DNA of 64,000 nt from NCBI GenBank assembly GCA_009919275.1, contig RGCG01000002.1, positions 20,028 through 84,027 on the forward strand. The letters are read 5' to 3'. The position numbers and the translations under genes were made by a program. The notes under the pieces were generated by a model. The model saw only the letters and a list, made by a program, of their open reading frames with translations, did no database searches and was not told the DNA's origin. Source of the stretch: Actinomycetota bacterium. Its GTDB lineage: Bacteria; Actinomycetota; Acidimicrobiia; Acidimicrobiales; Ilumatobacteraceae. Positions 31,385 through 42,500 of the stretch are shown here, piece after piece (the stretch's first letter is position 1; the number at the start of each line of letters is the position of its first letter).

Positions 31385-32801
31385 CTTTCCGACTGTTGCA
31401 TCGATTGCGGCCGACGTCGCGGCCGGCCGCGTGTCGGCACGCGCGATCCTCGAAGAGCATTTGACGCGCATCGATTCCCGTGAATCAGAGGTTCATGCCT
31501 TCAATCTCGTCATGCGCGACCGGGCTTTGCAAGCCGCAAATGAGATCGACGACCGCGTGAAGCGTGGGGACAACCCGGGAAGGCTCGCGGGCGTACCCAT
31601 CGCACTGAAGGACAACATGTGTACGCGCGGTATCGACACCACGTGTTCGTCGCGCATTCTCGAGGGCTGGAAGCCGCCGTACGACGCAACAGCAGTGAAA
31701 AAACTCGCCGCCGAGGGCGCGGTCTTCATCGGAAAGACGAACCTCGACGAGTTCGCGATGGGGTCGAGCACCGAGAACTCTGCGTTTGGTCCCACCCGCA
31801 ATCCGCTCGACACATCGCGTGTTCCCGGTGGTAGCAGCGGTGGAAGTGCGGCGGCAGTCGCCGCGGGGTTTGCCGCAGGCAGTCTCGGCAGCGACACGGG
31901 CGGCAGTATTCGTCAGCCCGCCGCACTGTGCGGTCTCGTTGGAGTGAAGCCGACCTACGGCCTTGTCAGTCGGTACGGCCTCGTCGCATTCGCAAGCAGC
32001 CTCGACCAAATCGGCCCGTTCACACACACCGTCGAAGACGCAGCAATCCTCACCGAAGTGATTGCGGGCCACGACCCCATGGATTCGACGAGCATCCCGC
32101 AACCCGCCCCGGCTCTCGTCGGTGTCCTCGGTGCCGGTGTGAAGGGCCTGCGCATTGGTCGCGTCGCGGACTTGCCGAAGGGCGCCGACCCCGACGTGCT
32201 TGCGCGTCTCGATGTTGCGTTCGATGAACTCGCCAAAGCGGGTGCCACCATCGTCGATGTGACGTTGCCGTCGCTTTCTTTCGCGCTCACGGCCTATTAC
32301 CTCATCGCTCCCGCAGAAGCGAGCAGCAACCTTGCGCGCTACGACGGCGTCCGCTACGGCAAGCGTGTTGCGGCAGGTGACATCAACACGATGTACGCCG
32401 ACACACGCGAGGCCGGCTTCGGCGACGAAGTGAAGCGGCGCATCATGCTCGGCACGTACGCATTGTCGGCCGGTTACTACGACGCCTACTACGGAAAGGC
32501 CTTGAAGGTCCGCCGACTCATCGCCGATGACTTCGCGCGGGCCTATGCCGCTGCCGACGTCATTCTCACGCCGACGTCCCCGTCGGTCGCGTTCCGCTTC
32601 GGGTCAAAAACCGACGACCCGCTCGCCATGTACCTGTGCGACATCTTCACCATTCCGACGAACCTCGCCGGCCACCCGGCGATGAGCGTTCCGTTCGGAA
32701 CCGGCCAAGACGGCATGCCGGTGGGTGTGCAAGTACTCGCTCCGACACTCGGCGAATCGACGATGTTCCGCGTCGCTGCGGAGCTGGAGCGTGCGGCATG
32801 A
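31377..32801 (+). CDS. gatA: Asp/Glu-tRNA amidotransferase subunit A
   Basis: GSSGGSAAAVAAGFAAGSLGSDTGGSIRQPAALCG amidase signature. Confidence 0.96.
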   Translation: MNDFPTVASIAADVAAGRVSARAILEEHLTRIDSRESEVHAFNLVMRDRALQAANEIDDRVKRGDNPGRLAGVPIALKDNMCTRGIDTTCSSRILEGWKPPYDATAVKKLAAEGAVFIGKTNLDEFAMGSSTENSAFGPTRNPLDTSRVPGGSSGGSAAAVAAGFAAGSLGSDTGGSIRQPAALCGLVGVKPTYGLVSRYGLVAFASSLDQIGPFTHTVEDAAILTEVIAGHDPMDSTSIPQPAPALVGVLGAGVKGLRIGRVADLPKGADPDVLARLDVAFDELAKAGATIVDVTLPSLSFALTAYYLIAPAEASSNLARYDGVRYGKRVAAGDINTMYADTREAGFGDEVKRRIMLGTYALSAGYYDAYYGKALKVRRLIADDFARAYAAADVILTPTSPSVAFRFGSKTDDPLAMYLCDIFTIPTNLAGHPAMSVPFGTGQDGMPVGVQVLAPTLGESTMFRVAAELERAA

Positions 32802-34252
32802 GCGGCACGGGGAAAATCGAAAACGGTCTACCCGACGGTTGGGAACTCATCGTCGGACTCGAAGTCCACGTCGAACTTGCCACGAAAACGAAACTCTTCA
32901 GTGCATCGCCGAATCGCTTCGGTGACGAGCCGAACACCAACATCGACCCCGTGACGCTCGGCCTGCCGGGTGCGTTACCGGTGCTGAACGAGCACGCCGT
33001 CGAACTCGCCATGCGAATCGGTCTCGCACTGAACTGCAGCGTGCAGCCCTGCACGTTCCACCGCAAGAACTACTTCTATCCCGACCTGCCCAAGGCCTAC
33101 CAGATCAGCCAGTACGACCAGCCCTTGAACGTCGACGGCTATCTCATGTTGCCGGGCAACGTCCGAGTCGAGGTTGAGCGGGCCCATCTCGAGGAAGACA
33201 CGGGCAAGTCGACGCACTTCGGCGGGGCCGGAGGGCGTATCCACGGCAGCGAATACTCGCTCATCGATTTCAATCGCGCAGGTGTGCCGTTGGTCGAAAT
33301 CGTTTCGCGACCCGACATCCGCACCGCCGAGCAAGCAAAGCAGTATGTGAGCGAATTGCGTTCGATTCTGGTTGCCATTGGCGCAAGCGATGCGAAAATG
33401 GAAGAGGGTTCGATGCGCTGTGATGCGAACGTTTCGGTTCGTCGTTTCGGCGAGCCGCTCGGTACGCGGTGCGAAATCAAGAACGTCAACTCGGTGCGAT
33501 CGCTCGGTCGTGCGATCGAATACGAAGCGCGTCGACAAGTCGACATCCTCGATACCGGTGGAAGCATTCGTCAAGAGACGCGTCACTGGGACGATGCCGA
33601 GGGTCGCACCCATACTCTTCGCACGAAAGAGGACGCCGACGACTATCGCTATTTCCTCGAACCCGACCTCGTGCCGCTTGCTCCCGATGCTGCGTGGGTC
33701 GAGCGAGTCCGGACCGCACTGCCACCGTTGCCGGCTGCGCGTCGCGCCGCGCTTGCCTCTCTCACCGGCGCCGACGTCGAAGGTGAAGCCGTGTCGGTGG
33801 TCGTCGAGCGCGGACAGGACACGTACGTGAAAGCTGTTGTCGATGCAGGTGGCGATGCGGCCCGCGCATTGGTGTGGGTTCAGCAATCGTTTGCCGATGA
33901 AGGTGACTCGCCGCGATTGCCGGCGTCCGATCTCGCAGCGCTCACCCAAATGGAGCGTGCCAACAAGATCACGGCGACCCAAGCAAAGACGGTTCTCGGC
34001 GACATGCTTGCCGCAGGCGGGGGAGACCCGGCACGGATCGCTGCATCGAAGGGCTTTGAAGCACTCGACACAACGTCGATCGCTGTGTTTGTCGACGAAG
34101 CGATTGCGGCGCAACCCGATGCCTGGGCAAAGTACTGTGCAGGTGAAGAGAAGGCCGCAGGTGCGCTCGTCGGTGCCGTCATGAAGGCGAGCAAAGGAAA
34201 AGCCGACGGCAAAGTCGTCACGGCGTTGCTACAAGAACGGCGCGGATCGTGA
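32798..34252 (+). CDS. gatB: Asp/Glu-tRNA amidotransferase subunit B
   Basis: WELIVGLEVHVELATKTKLFS...FHRKNYFYPDLPKAYQISQYD. Confidence 0.96.
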   Translation: MSGTGKIENGLPDGWELIVGLEVHVELATKTKLFSASPNRFGDEPNTNIDPVTLGLPGALPVLNEHAVELAMRIGLALNCSVQPCTFHRKNYFYPDLPKAYQISQYDQPLNVDGYLMLPGNVRVEVERAHLEEDTGKSTHFGGAGGRIHGSEYSLIDFNRAGVPLVEIVSRPDIRTAEQAKQYVSELRSILVAIGASDAKMEEGSMRCDANVSVRRFGEPLGTRCEIKNVNSVRSLGRAIEYEARRQVDILDTGGSIRQETRHWDDAEGRTHTLRTKEDADDYRYFLEPDLVPLAPDAAWVERVRTALPPLPAARRAALASLTGADVEGEAVSVVVERGQDTYVKAVVDAGGDAARALVWVQQSFADEGDSPRLPASDLAALTQMERANKITATQAKTVLGDMLAAGGGDPARIAASKGFEALDTTSIAVFVDEAIAAQPDAWAKYCAGEEKAAGALVGAVMKASKGKADGKVVTALLQERRGS

Positions 34253-34794
34253 AGCGTTCATTCGTCGTTGTTCTCGTTGCGTGTCTCTTGGCGGCGGGAT
34301 GCGCGGAAGACTCGACTCCAAACAGTGATGCATCGGCGGTCACGAGCCTCGAAGCGTCGCCGTTGGAATCGTCGACGTCGAAAGCGTCGACTCCAGCGGT
34401 GTCAACGACAACGGCTGCGCCGGTGTCGCCAGCGGGTGACTTTGGGTCGCGATACAACGGGGCACCGGTTGCCTTCTGGTTCTGGGCGCCGTATTGAGGC
34501 ACCTGCAACAGTGAAGCCCCCTCGGTCGAGGTGGCCAGTCAAAAGTGGGCCGGAGAGGTTCAAATTGTCGGGGTTGGCTGGAACGGCACCCAGGACGAAA
34601 TTGATGGTTTCGTCTCTCGCCACGGTCTGACCTTTGCCAACGTTCGAGACGCCGACGGGTCGATTTTCGCCTCTTTCGGCGTTGCGGGCCAGCCAGCATG
34701 GGTTTTCCAGTCGGCCAACGGATCTCGTGAACTTGTGCTCGGGGCCCCCTCGGCTTCCGAAGTCGCGGGTCGTCTCGCCGGAATCGCCGGCTGA
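34249..34794 (+). CDS. thioredoxin/TlpA-like lipoprotein with in-frame TGA at the first active-site Cys position: candidate selenoprotein (or UGA-interrupted gene)
   Basis: GTG start overlaps gatB stop (GTGA). Signal peptide/lipobox LLAAGC. ...APVAFWFWAPY-[TGA 34495-34497]-GTCNSEAPSVEVASQKWAGEVQIVGVGW...VAGQPAWVF...; downstream frame open to TGA at 34794. Confidence 0.75.
34516..34535 (+). promoter_or_regulatory. SECIS-like hairpin immediately downstream of the in-frame TGA
   Basis: GCCCCCUC-GGUC-GAGGUGGC: 3 bp, one C.U mismatch, 4 bp, GGUC loop beginning 27 nt after UGA. Confidence 0.55.
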
Positions 34795-34904
34795 TTCCTG
34801 ACCCTCGCCGGGCTCCAGATGACTCCCGGGAAAACGCCGATTGAAAGATGTGTCACCTGACTGGTCAATAATGGGGTCTCTCATTACCTTGAGGGCAAGT
34901 CCAG

Positions 34905-35429
34905 TTGAAGGGGGCAGCGGTGGGTGTTCGTCGTGCGAGAGGAAATTTTTTAGCCGTTTGCATAGTCGGTGCATTTGTACTGGGTGCATGCGGTGGTTCC
35001 GACTCGTCGTCGAATGACGAAACAACTGCCGACTCCACCGAAGTTGTCAACGAAACAGATGAAGCAGAGGAAGCAACAACTGACACCGCTGTTGAAGCAA
35101 CCGGTTCGGTTGAGGAGTTCTGCAAGTCGGCACTCGACAACCAGGGTGGTGCCGACATCGCCGCCGACGATGACCCTGCAGCGATTGCCGAGAAGTTGTC
35201 GGCGAATGCTGCGGCACTCGAAGAGATGGCATCACTCGCGCCGAGCGACGTGAAGGCAGATGCCGAAGCTGTTGCCACTGCTGCTCGCAGCATGGCCGAG
35301 GCAATTTCTGGTGACCCGACTTTGGACAAGTTCAACTCGCTGATCGAAGAATTCGCAACATCCGATGCCAACACCGCGTCAGCCAACGTGCAGACATGGG
35401 TGAAGGCGAACTGTGAGCCCGGGAAATGA
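34905..35429 (+). CDS. putative lipoprotein of unknown function
   Basis: LAVCIVGAFVLGACGGSDSSSNDETTADS lipobox plus low-complexity linker; TTG or downstream GTG start. Confidence 0.7.
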   Translation: MKGAAVGVRRARGNFLAVCIVGAFVLGACGGSDSSSNDETTADSTEVVNETDEAEEATTDTAVEATGSVEEFCKSALDNQGGADIAADDDPAAIAEKLSANAAALEEMASLAPSDVKADAEAVATAARSMAEAISGDPTLDKFNSLIEEFATSDANTASANVQTWVKANCEPGK

Positions 35430-35446
35430 TGAGAGGTACATCAATC

Positions 35447-36502
35447 ATGAGGAAACGATCGTTCTTGACCGGGGTCATCGCGGCCACGGTTGTGCTGGCT
35501 TCGTGCGGCGGGTCATCTGACTCGTCGTCGGGTGAGACAACGGCATCGACGCGTGTGAAGAACGCGGCGCTACCCGCAACGACTGTTGCTGCGACAACCG
35601 CGGCACCCGAGACCACCGCTGCACCTGCAACGACTGCGGCACCTGCGACAACCGCGGCGCCTGCAACGACCGCAGCACCCGAGACCACCGCGGCACCTGC
35701 GACAACCGCAGCGCCCGAGGTCACGGTGCCCGAAGTGACAAAGGTGAAGGACCCGGGTGGCTACCAGGCGACGTACCTCGCAACCACCGACCCACTCGGC
35801 TCACCGCGTCCCGCGTTGCCCGCCGAAGCATCGATCACAGCGAATGCGGCCAAGGCAGTCGGCAGCGTTTACCGCACCGACAGCGACGGCATCCTCGGTG
35901 TCACTGCCGCTGAATGGTCGGGCACGGCCACGCCGCTCACGCTTCGCTGGACAGTGAACGGCAAGCCCTGTGACAACTGCGCCTTCCTTTCGCCCACCTC
36001 GAAGAAAGTGGTGAAGGCCCTGCTGGCGGCGACATTGCCCGGTTCCGGAATCACCGGCATTCGAGGCCTCGATGCGACGGCCGTCGGAGTCGGTCGGTAT
36101 CAGGGCAGTGGTTGGGGTTTCGAAGTCCTCATCGGCGACCCGGCATCGGCTGAAGCGCAAAAGACCGGCAATGCAATCCGTGACTGGGCGCTTTCCTGCT
36201 CGGGTGATACCGCAGCGACCTGCCGCAACGTCGAGCTCGGAATCGGCGAACTGCGCTGGAAGAACCAAATCTGGTCGGTGGCCAACTGCACCTCTGCGCT
36301 GCAGAACGGCGGACCAAAGATTCTCCTCGCCGACGCAGCAAATCTGCTGAAGGGCGCCACTGCCGAAACCGCAAGCCTCGTGCGCCAACGCGCCGCAATC
36401 GATCGGGTGGCAATCGCCACGCCCACGTATCGCCCAGTTTTTGCGAGCTCGGGTGACGCCCGCGCTCTCACCGGATTCGCTTCGACAGGATGTGCGAAAT
36501 GA
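35447..36502 (+). CDS. putative lipoprotein with Thr/Ala/Pro repeat linker
   Basis: MRKRSFLTGVIAATVVLASCGGS lipobox; (ATTAAP)n linker; Cys-containing globular domain. Confidence 0.8.
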   Translation: MRKRSFLTGVIAATVVLASCGGSSDSSSGETTASTRVKNAALPATTVAATTAAPETTAAPATTAAPATTAAPATTAAPETTAAPATTAAPEVTVPEVTKVKDPGGYQATYLATTDPLGSPRPALPAEASITANAAKAVGSVYRTDSDGILGVTAAEWSGTATPLTLRWTVNGKPCDNCAFLSPTSKKVVKALLAATLPGSGITGIRGLDATAVGVGRYQGSGWGFEVLIGDPASAEAQKTGNAIRDWALSCSGDTAATCRNVELGIGELRWKNQIWSVANCTSALQNGGPKILLADAANLLKGATAETASLVRQRAAIDRVAIATPTYRPVFASSGDARALTGFASTGCAK

Positions 36503-39500
36503 GCATGAATAGCTTCAAGAAATTTGCCCTGGTATCGGCGGCGATCAGCATTGCAATCGTCGACATCACCCCGGTCGGCGCAAGCAGCCCGGCCGATTCG
36601 ACGACCACCACGGTCGCACCGGCAGCCGAGGCGACCACCACCACTGGCGCGCCCGCTGCGGGTGACGCAACCACGACGACGGCTCCGGGTGCTGCAGCGC
36701 CCGCCGCGACCGACGTCGCGGTGCCCACCACGATTCCCGGTCTCGACAACGCGTTACTCGCGCCACTGCCGAGTGACGCGAAGCCCGACAACGTCGACCT
36801 CGTGCCGGCAACCACGGCACCGGCCACTACGTTGCCGCCCGCAACGCCGGGCAAAGCGAAGTCCGGCCCCGACATCATGGCCTCGGCAAACCAAACAAGC
36901 GTTGTCACCACCGACCTCAACGCGGTGATCATTGTTCGTTTGTCGAACATGGGTAACGCGGCCGCGGGTATTGAAGCCCCGGTCTCGTTCTCGTTGGCCA
37001 AGTTGCCGCGAGGCGTCAAGGTGCTCGAGGTTCTTCCTGCGCTGAACGACAAGTCGGCGATCGGTGACCAGGGCTGGGAGTGCAACGCGACATCGTGCAC
37101 GCTCAAGCAGAAGACCGACACCGGTATCTCCAGCGGCATCATTCCCGTTGCGGGTGTCGTGCGCGCCGACCTGCGCGTGAACTACGCACCCGATGCGGAA
37201 TTGTTCGTCGCCGACGATGCGTACACCACCAAGAGCAACGAGCTTGCCGAAAAGCGTGACATCGCAGGAATCCAGGCCTTGTCGCGTACCGTGCCGCACT
37301 TCCTCGTGCGTGCGTCACTCGCGGGTGATGCTGCTCCCGAAAACGACGAGTTCGCTCTCGCGGTGCTGGGCGCTCCTCGCAATACAACGGGCAACAGCCC
37401 CGCCGAGGACACGGGCCGCAGTTCATGCGTCTTCGTTGACGGTGAACCGTCCGGAAACACCTATCCGGGTGGTCGCTTCAAGATCGTTCTGCGCACGCTT
37501 CCGGTGTGTGATCAGGTTTTCTCGGGCGACATCACTTTCACCGACATTCTTCCCGCACAGCTTGGTCTCACCGATGTGAAGATTTCCGGCAACGGTTGGA
37601 CCTGCGATGACCCTGCCGCACCGAAGCGTTGTACGCGCACCGGTGGCGAGATTCAGCCCAGCTTCTTCAGTGAGCCGCTCATCATCGAGGGTCGCACATC
37701 GAAGACCGCAGCGGTGACGGCACAGCCCTTCACGTGGAAGGTCAACTCAGTGAGCCGCGTGCTGGCCGATGGAACCCAGCTCGAGGCGCTCGCCGAACTC
37801 ACCTCGCAGATCAACGAAGCCCCGAAGCCCGACCTCGTCGCAAAGGTCATCGCGCGTGATGGCAAGACCAGCATGGTTGCTCCCGGCACGTTGCTCGTCG
37901 ATGCGAAGGTGCGTTCGATCAACGGTATTGGTCAGAACGTCGCCGTCACCGTGGGTGTCCGCAAGGGCGTCACAATTGAAACGTCAGCCGATGGCTCGCC
38001 CGGTTGGACCTGTGCGTCCGCCGCCGCCGACCCGGCTGCCGGCGAAGGTGCAACTGCGTTCAAGTGCGTGAAGGCAGAGTTGTTCGACACGGCCGAAGAA
38101 ACGGTCGCTTTCAAGTTCACGACCACCGAAGCGACCGAAACGGGCGCAGCGCAGGTCATCAGCGTGATCTCGGCCGAGAACGAAGATGCGGCGAAGGTCG
38201 AGAACAACCGTTCGGGCCAGACGTTGCTCATTCAGCCCGCTCCGGCAGCAATGCCCGGCATCGTGTTCACGCGTGCCGACGAGAAGGGCGCAACCCAGGC
38301 CGTCAGCGACGGTTCGACAACCGAGATCATCGTTGGCAAGAAGGCCAGCTACGGCCTCGCGGTCTCGAACCTCGGCGCGGCTCCCATCGCAGCTGGATCG
38401 GTTGTTCGTCTCGAACAGTACGTATCCGACTTCGCGATCTTCTCGGGCAAGTCAGCACCGAAGGAAGCCGACTTCAAGGGCGACCTTGATTCGAAGAAGA
38501 TTCCGGCAACGCCGGGCCAGTGGGCCTGCGTTGCAGGTCAAGGCACTCCGCCAGTGGTGCAGTTGCCCGAATCCCTCGCGGGTGCGGGGGAGGCCATCGC
38601 CGCGCCGACACCCGTTGCCACACCGGGCAAGAAGGGCGCGGCAATTCGTTGTGAGTTGACGCTCGCCGCTGCCGTGGCACCCGAGGCACAGACGCCAATT
38701 CTCAATCTCACCGTCGAGGCCGCGAATTCGGCCAAGCCGGGCAAGCCCGAATGGCCGGTGTACGCGTCGTTGCCAGCGGTGAAGACCGCTCCGGTGGCCC
38801 GCTACGGCATGGGCATCACCGTGGTCAAGCAGCAACCGGCGCTCACCGCGGCGATTGCCGCACCGGCCGGACCTCGTCCGGGTGGCAAGGCCGCTGCGCA
38901 ATTCAGCGTGAAGAACGAAGGCACGGCCGACTCCAATGCTCAGTCGATGATCATCAAAACCAAGGGCGGTCGTTTGACCGGCGCCAAGGGTGAGGGTTGG
39001 AACTGTGCAGTCGTCGGTGGCTTCATCGCCGAGGGCTTCATTGCGTGCTCGCGCAAACTCCCGCTGAAGGTCGGGGAAGCGTCGAAGGCCGTCGCTGTCG
39101 ACTATCAGTCGAGTGACCCGAAGGCCAAGAAGATGGTGTTGCAGGTGACGTCGATCGTCTCGAACATCTACGGCCAGCCCACCAGCCAAACCTCGACCCA
39201 GGAAGTCGACCTGCGCGCGCCGCTGTCGTTCTCGATCCAGGGTCCCGACGTCATTGTCGATCAGATCGTCGATGCCACCGGAAAGCGTGTGCCGTCGTCG
39301 ATTCTCCTCACAACGGTCGGCAACGCCGACGGTTCGAAGTTCACGTGGCGCCAGCTCTGCACGACCGATGCCGATGTCAAGGCATCGAACGGGCTCTGCA
39401 AGGCCGTCACCTCCGCGGCCAAGTGGGTCAGCGACGCTCCGTCGACGGGCCCCACGGCGAATCTGCTCGCACCCGCCGTCAAGGCGGAAGAGACGTTGGT

Positions 39501-42500
39501 CTTCGAAGCAACCGCTCTCGACGAGGCGGGAACTTCCTCGACCGCGCGCTTCTCGGTGCGTGTCCAGCCGTTGCCCACCGCGCAGGGTCCGACCGGCAAG
39601 GCGGGAAGCGGCAGCGGTTCGTCCGTGCTGCGTCGCGTGCCGAAGCAGTCGGGACCAAGCGTCCGCGCATTTGCCGCCACCGCGCCGACATCGGGCGCCG
39701 GTGACACTTCCGTTCTCACGTCGGCCAATGCCGGCGTGACGGTCAACGGCAACATCTTCGGTGGTTCGACGCTCACCGTCGCTCAGGGTGCCGCTGTGTC
39801 GGTCACCGCCGCGGCCTCGGGCGTTGGCGCGGTCACCTACGCGTGGTCGCAGGCCGCGGGCCCGACACCTTCGGTGCTTGCAACAGCCGTTACGAACACC
39901 GCAACGGTCGCGTTCACCGCACCCGCAGCGAACACAACCATCAGCCTCCGCGTGGTCGCAACCGACTCACGCGGCGAAAAGTCATCCGATGTCGTCACAG
40001 TTGTCGTTGGCACCGGTGGCGCTGCCGCCGTGTCGGCGAACATCACCGAGGGCGAAGGTCCCTTGGCAGTCGACACGGCGAAGGCAATTGCTCTCAACGC
40101 AACCGCAACCGGTTCGGGCGCCATCACCTATGCCTGGACACAGGTGTCGGGTCCTGCTCTTACGTTGAACGGTGCGAACACTGCAGCGCTCTCGATCGCG
40201 GCATCGGCCGCAATCGGCACCGCAGTCATCCTGGTCACTGCCACCGACGCCACAGGCGCCAGTGCAACCGACCAGATCACACTGCAGATGAACCCAAGCG
40301 GTGCACCGACCCCGTTGTGTGACTTCGTCGAGGCAATCTCCACGAACACCGCCTCCAAGCTCGAAGCGACGTACAAGGCGATCGGTATCGGCAATCTTGA
40401 TCTGTCACAGCTCAAGGTGAACTCTTCGACGTGTTCGGAGAGTTCGAAGGTGTCGTTCACCAACGCCGGGTTCTCGCTCGCCGGCTACCTCACCGTTTCG
40501 GGTGCAAGCGGCTCGATCAGCGCCGCCGGTCTCACCATTCGCTCGGCCACTTTCACCGGTCCCGAGTCGTGGGGTTCACCCGTCTTCTCGATCGGTGGAA
40601 CCGACCCCGTCGGCCTCTTCATTCCGTTCTCAAGAGCATCGATTGCAATCGGCGCATTCGAAGGCAAGATCGAATCGGGTTCGATGCCGTTCCTCAAGTT
40701 GCCCGCCGGCTGGACGCCCGCTGCGACGTTGACGTTCAGCGTCGACGCCGAGGGTGGCAAGGCCGTCAGCCTCGAAGCAACCGCTACCGGCCCCGAGAAG
40801 AACGGCAAGAAGCCAACGGCCCGCATCGCGGGTGCCGTCGCCACAAACGGCACGTTCTCGCTTGACGCATCGCTCGCCAACGGGTTCGAGCTCTTCGGCT
40901 CGACAATCGACTTCGCCGGCTCGGTGAAGAAGGAAACCCCCGAAGCCGACGTCGCTTTGTCGCTGAAGGGCGCCCTGCAGGGTGAGATCGCGCTCACGTC
41001 GAACGTGAAGATCACCGCATTGTCGGCGTCGTACGACAAGGGCGGCGCCATCACAGGTTCCGGCACGATGACAATCGGCTCGGGCGACACCGCACTGGCA
41101 GTGACGGCCGACCTCAGTTACACCGATGCAAACAACCATTCGTTCGCCGTGAAGGCCGCAACCGCGGGTGGCAAGTGGAGCCCGGGCAAGGACATCTCGA
41201 TCCCGCTCGCCAGCGCGTCGGGTTCGTACGTTGCCAAGGACGGCGCAAAGACCATCGACGTCTCCGTCGTCGGTGGTGACGTGTCGCCCTTTACCGGTCT
41301 CAAGTTCGTCGCACCCACCATCAAGGCGACCGCACAGTGCCCGGCAACGGGTGCCTGTGACGTGAAGGTCAACCTTGACTCGGGTGCGGAAGTCACCCTG
41401 GGTTCAACCTCGACGACCGGCAAGATCACCGGTGCGGTCGACATCACCAACAAGACGGCGTCACTGAAGGCATCGCTCGACAAGATTCCGCTCGTCGCGG
41501 GCCTCGAGATCACGTCGGCCTCACTGGCAATCGATTCCACCAACATCGGTGCCGCGAATGCGGCCACCACCGTCACGTTGGCGGGTTCGATGACAGTGTT
41601 CGAAAAGACGGTCAGCGCCTCTGCGGCGTTCTCGAAGACCGGCGTGTTGCTGACCGCCGACCTGCCGGAGCTCGCACCGTTCGGCGCAAGCGGACCGGTC
41701 TGGAAGCCGGGCCAGCTGAGCTGGTCGTCGGGTCCGATCTCGATCACACCAAAGGTGCCGTCGTTGCCGAACATCAAGTCGGTCAACCTGACACCCAGGG
41801 TGCCGCGTCTCAACATGGCGATCGCACTGCCCGAGCAGATCAAGGGTCTCGCTTCGGCAACGGTGAGCAACGTTGGCGACATCGCCCTCGATGGTGAAGT
41901 CGACTTCTCGACCGGCAAGTTCAGCCTCGCCGCGTCGCTCACGAACGACACGATCGACCTCGCTGGTGCAATCAGCCGCGAGAAGACCGGCGACCCGTTC
42001 AAGTACAACCTCACCGGCAAGGTGAAGAAGGCAATCGCCCTCACCGACTCGGTGTCGCTGACCACGCTCGACGTGAGCTTCGGCAACGCAACGGCGGGTG
42101 GCCCGCTCACCCTCACCGGCAATGGTTCGGTTGACGTGAAGTTGCCCGACTCGACGGTTGTCACCGTCGCGGGTGCGGTCACCTACAACTCGGCCACCGA
42201 CTTCACCGTTACCGTCTCGGCGGGTGCAACCGCTCCGTCGTTCGCGGTCACCGGTGGCGAGGCTCTGAGCCTCGGTCAGGCAAGCGGTACCTTCAAGCGC
42301 ACCGCTGCAGGAAGCGTCCTCGACGTCAACTTGTCGACCGCTGGTCCGTGGAAGCCCGTCAGTGGCCTCAGCGTCACCAACGTGTCGGCCAAGGCATCGG
42401 TCACCTGCAACACCGGCGCCAAGTGCGTGCCGGCGTTCGACCTGAAGGGAACCCTCGGCTTCGACCTCGGTATCTCGGGCCTCAACTCCGCGGATATCAG

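Noticed and set aside
34495-34497. TGA as evidence for genome-wide UGA reassignment (alternative genetic code)
   Set aside because: Many clear genes in the window (lgt, gatB, both giants, whiB) terminate at TGA, so UGA is a normal stop; only local recoding or mutation is plausible
35570-35720. ATTAAP-encoding DNA repeats in lipoprotein
   Set aside because: Typical low-complexity linker of actinobacterial lipoproteins
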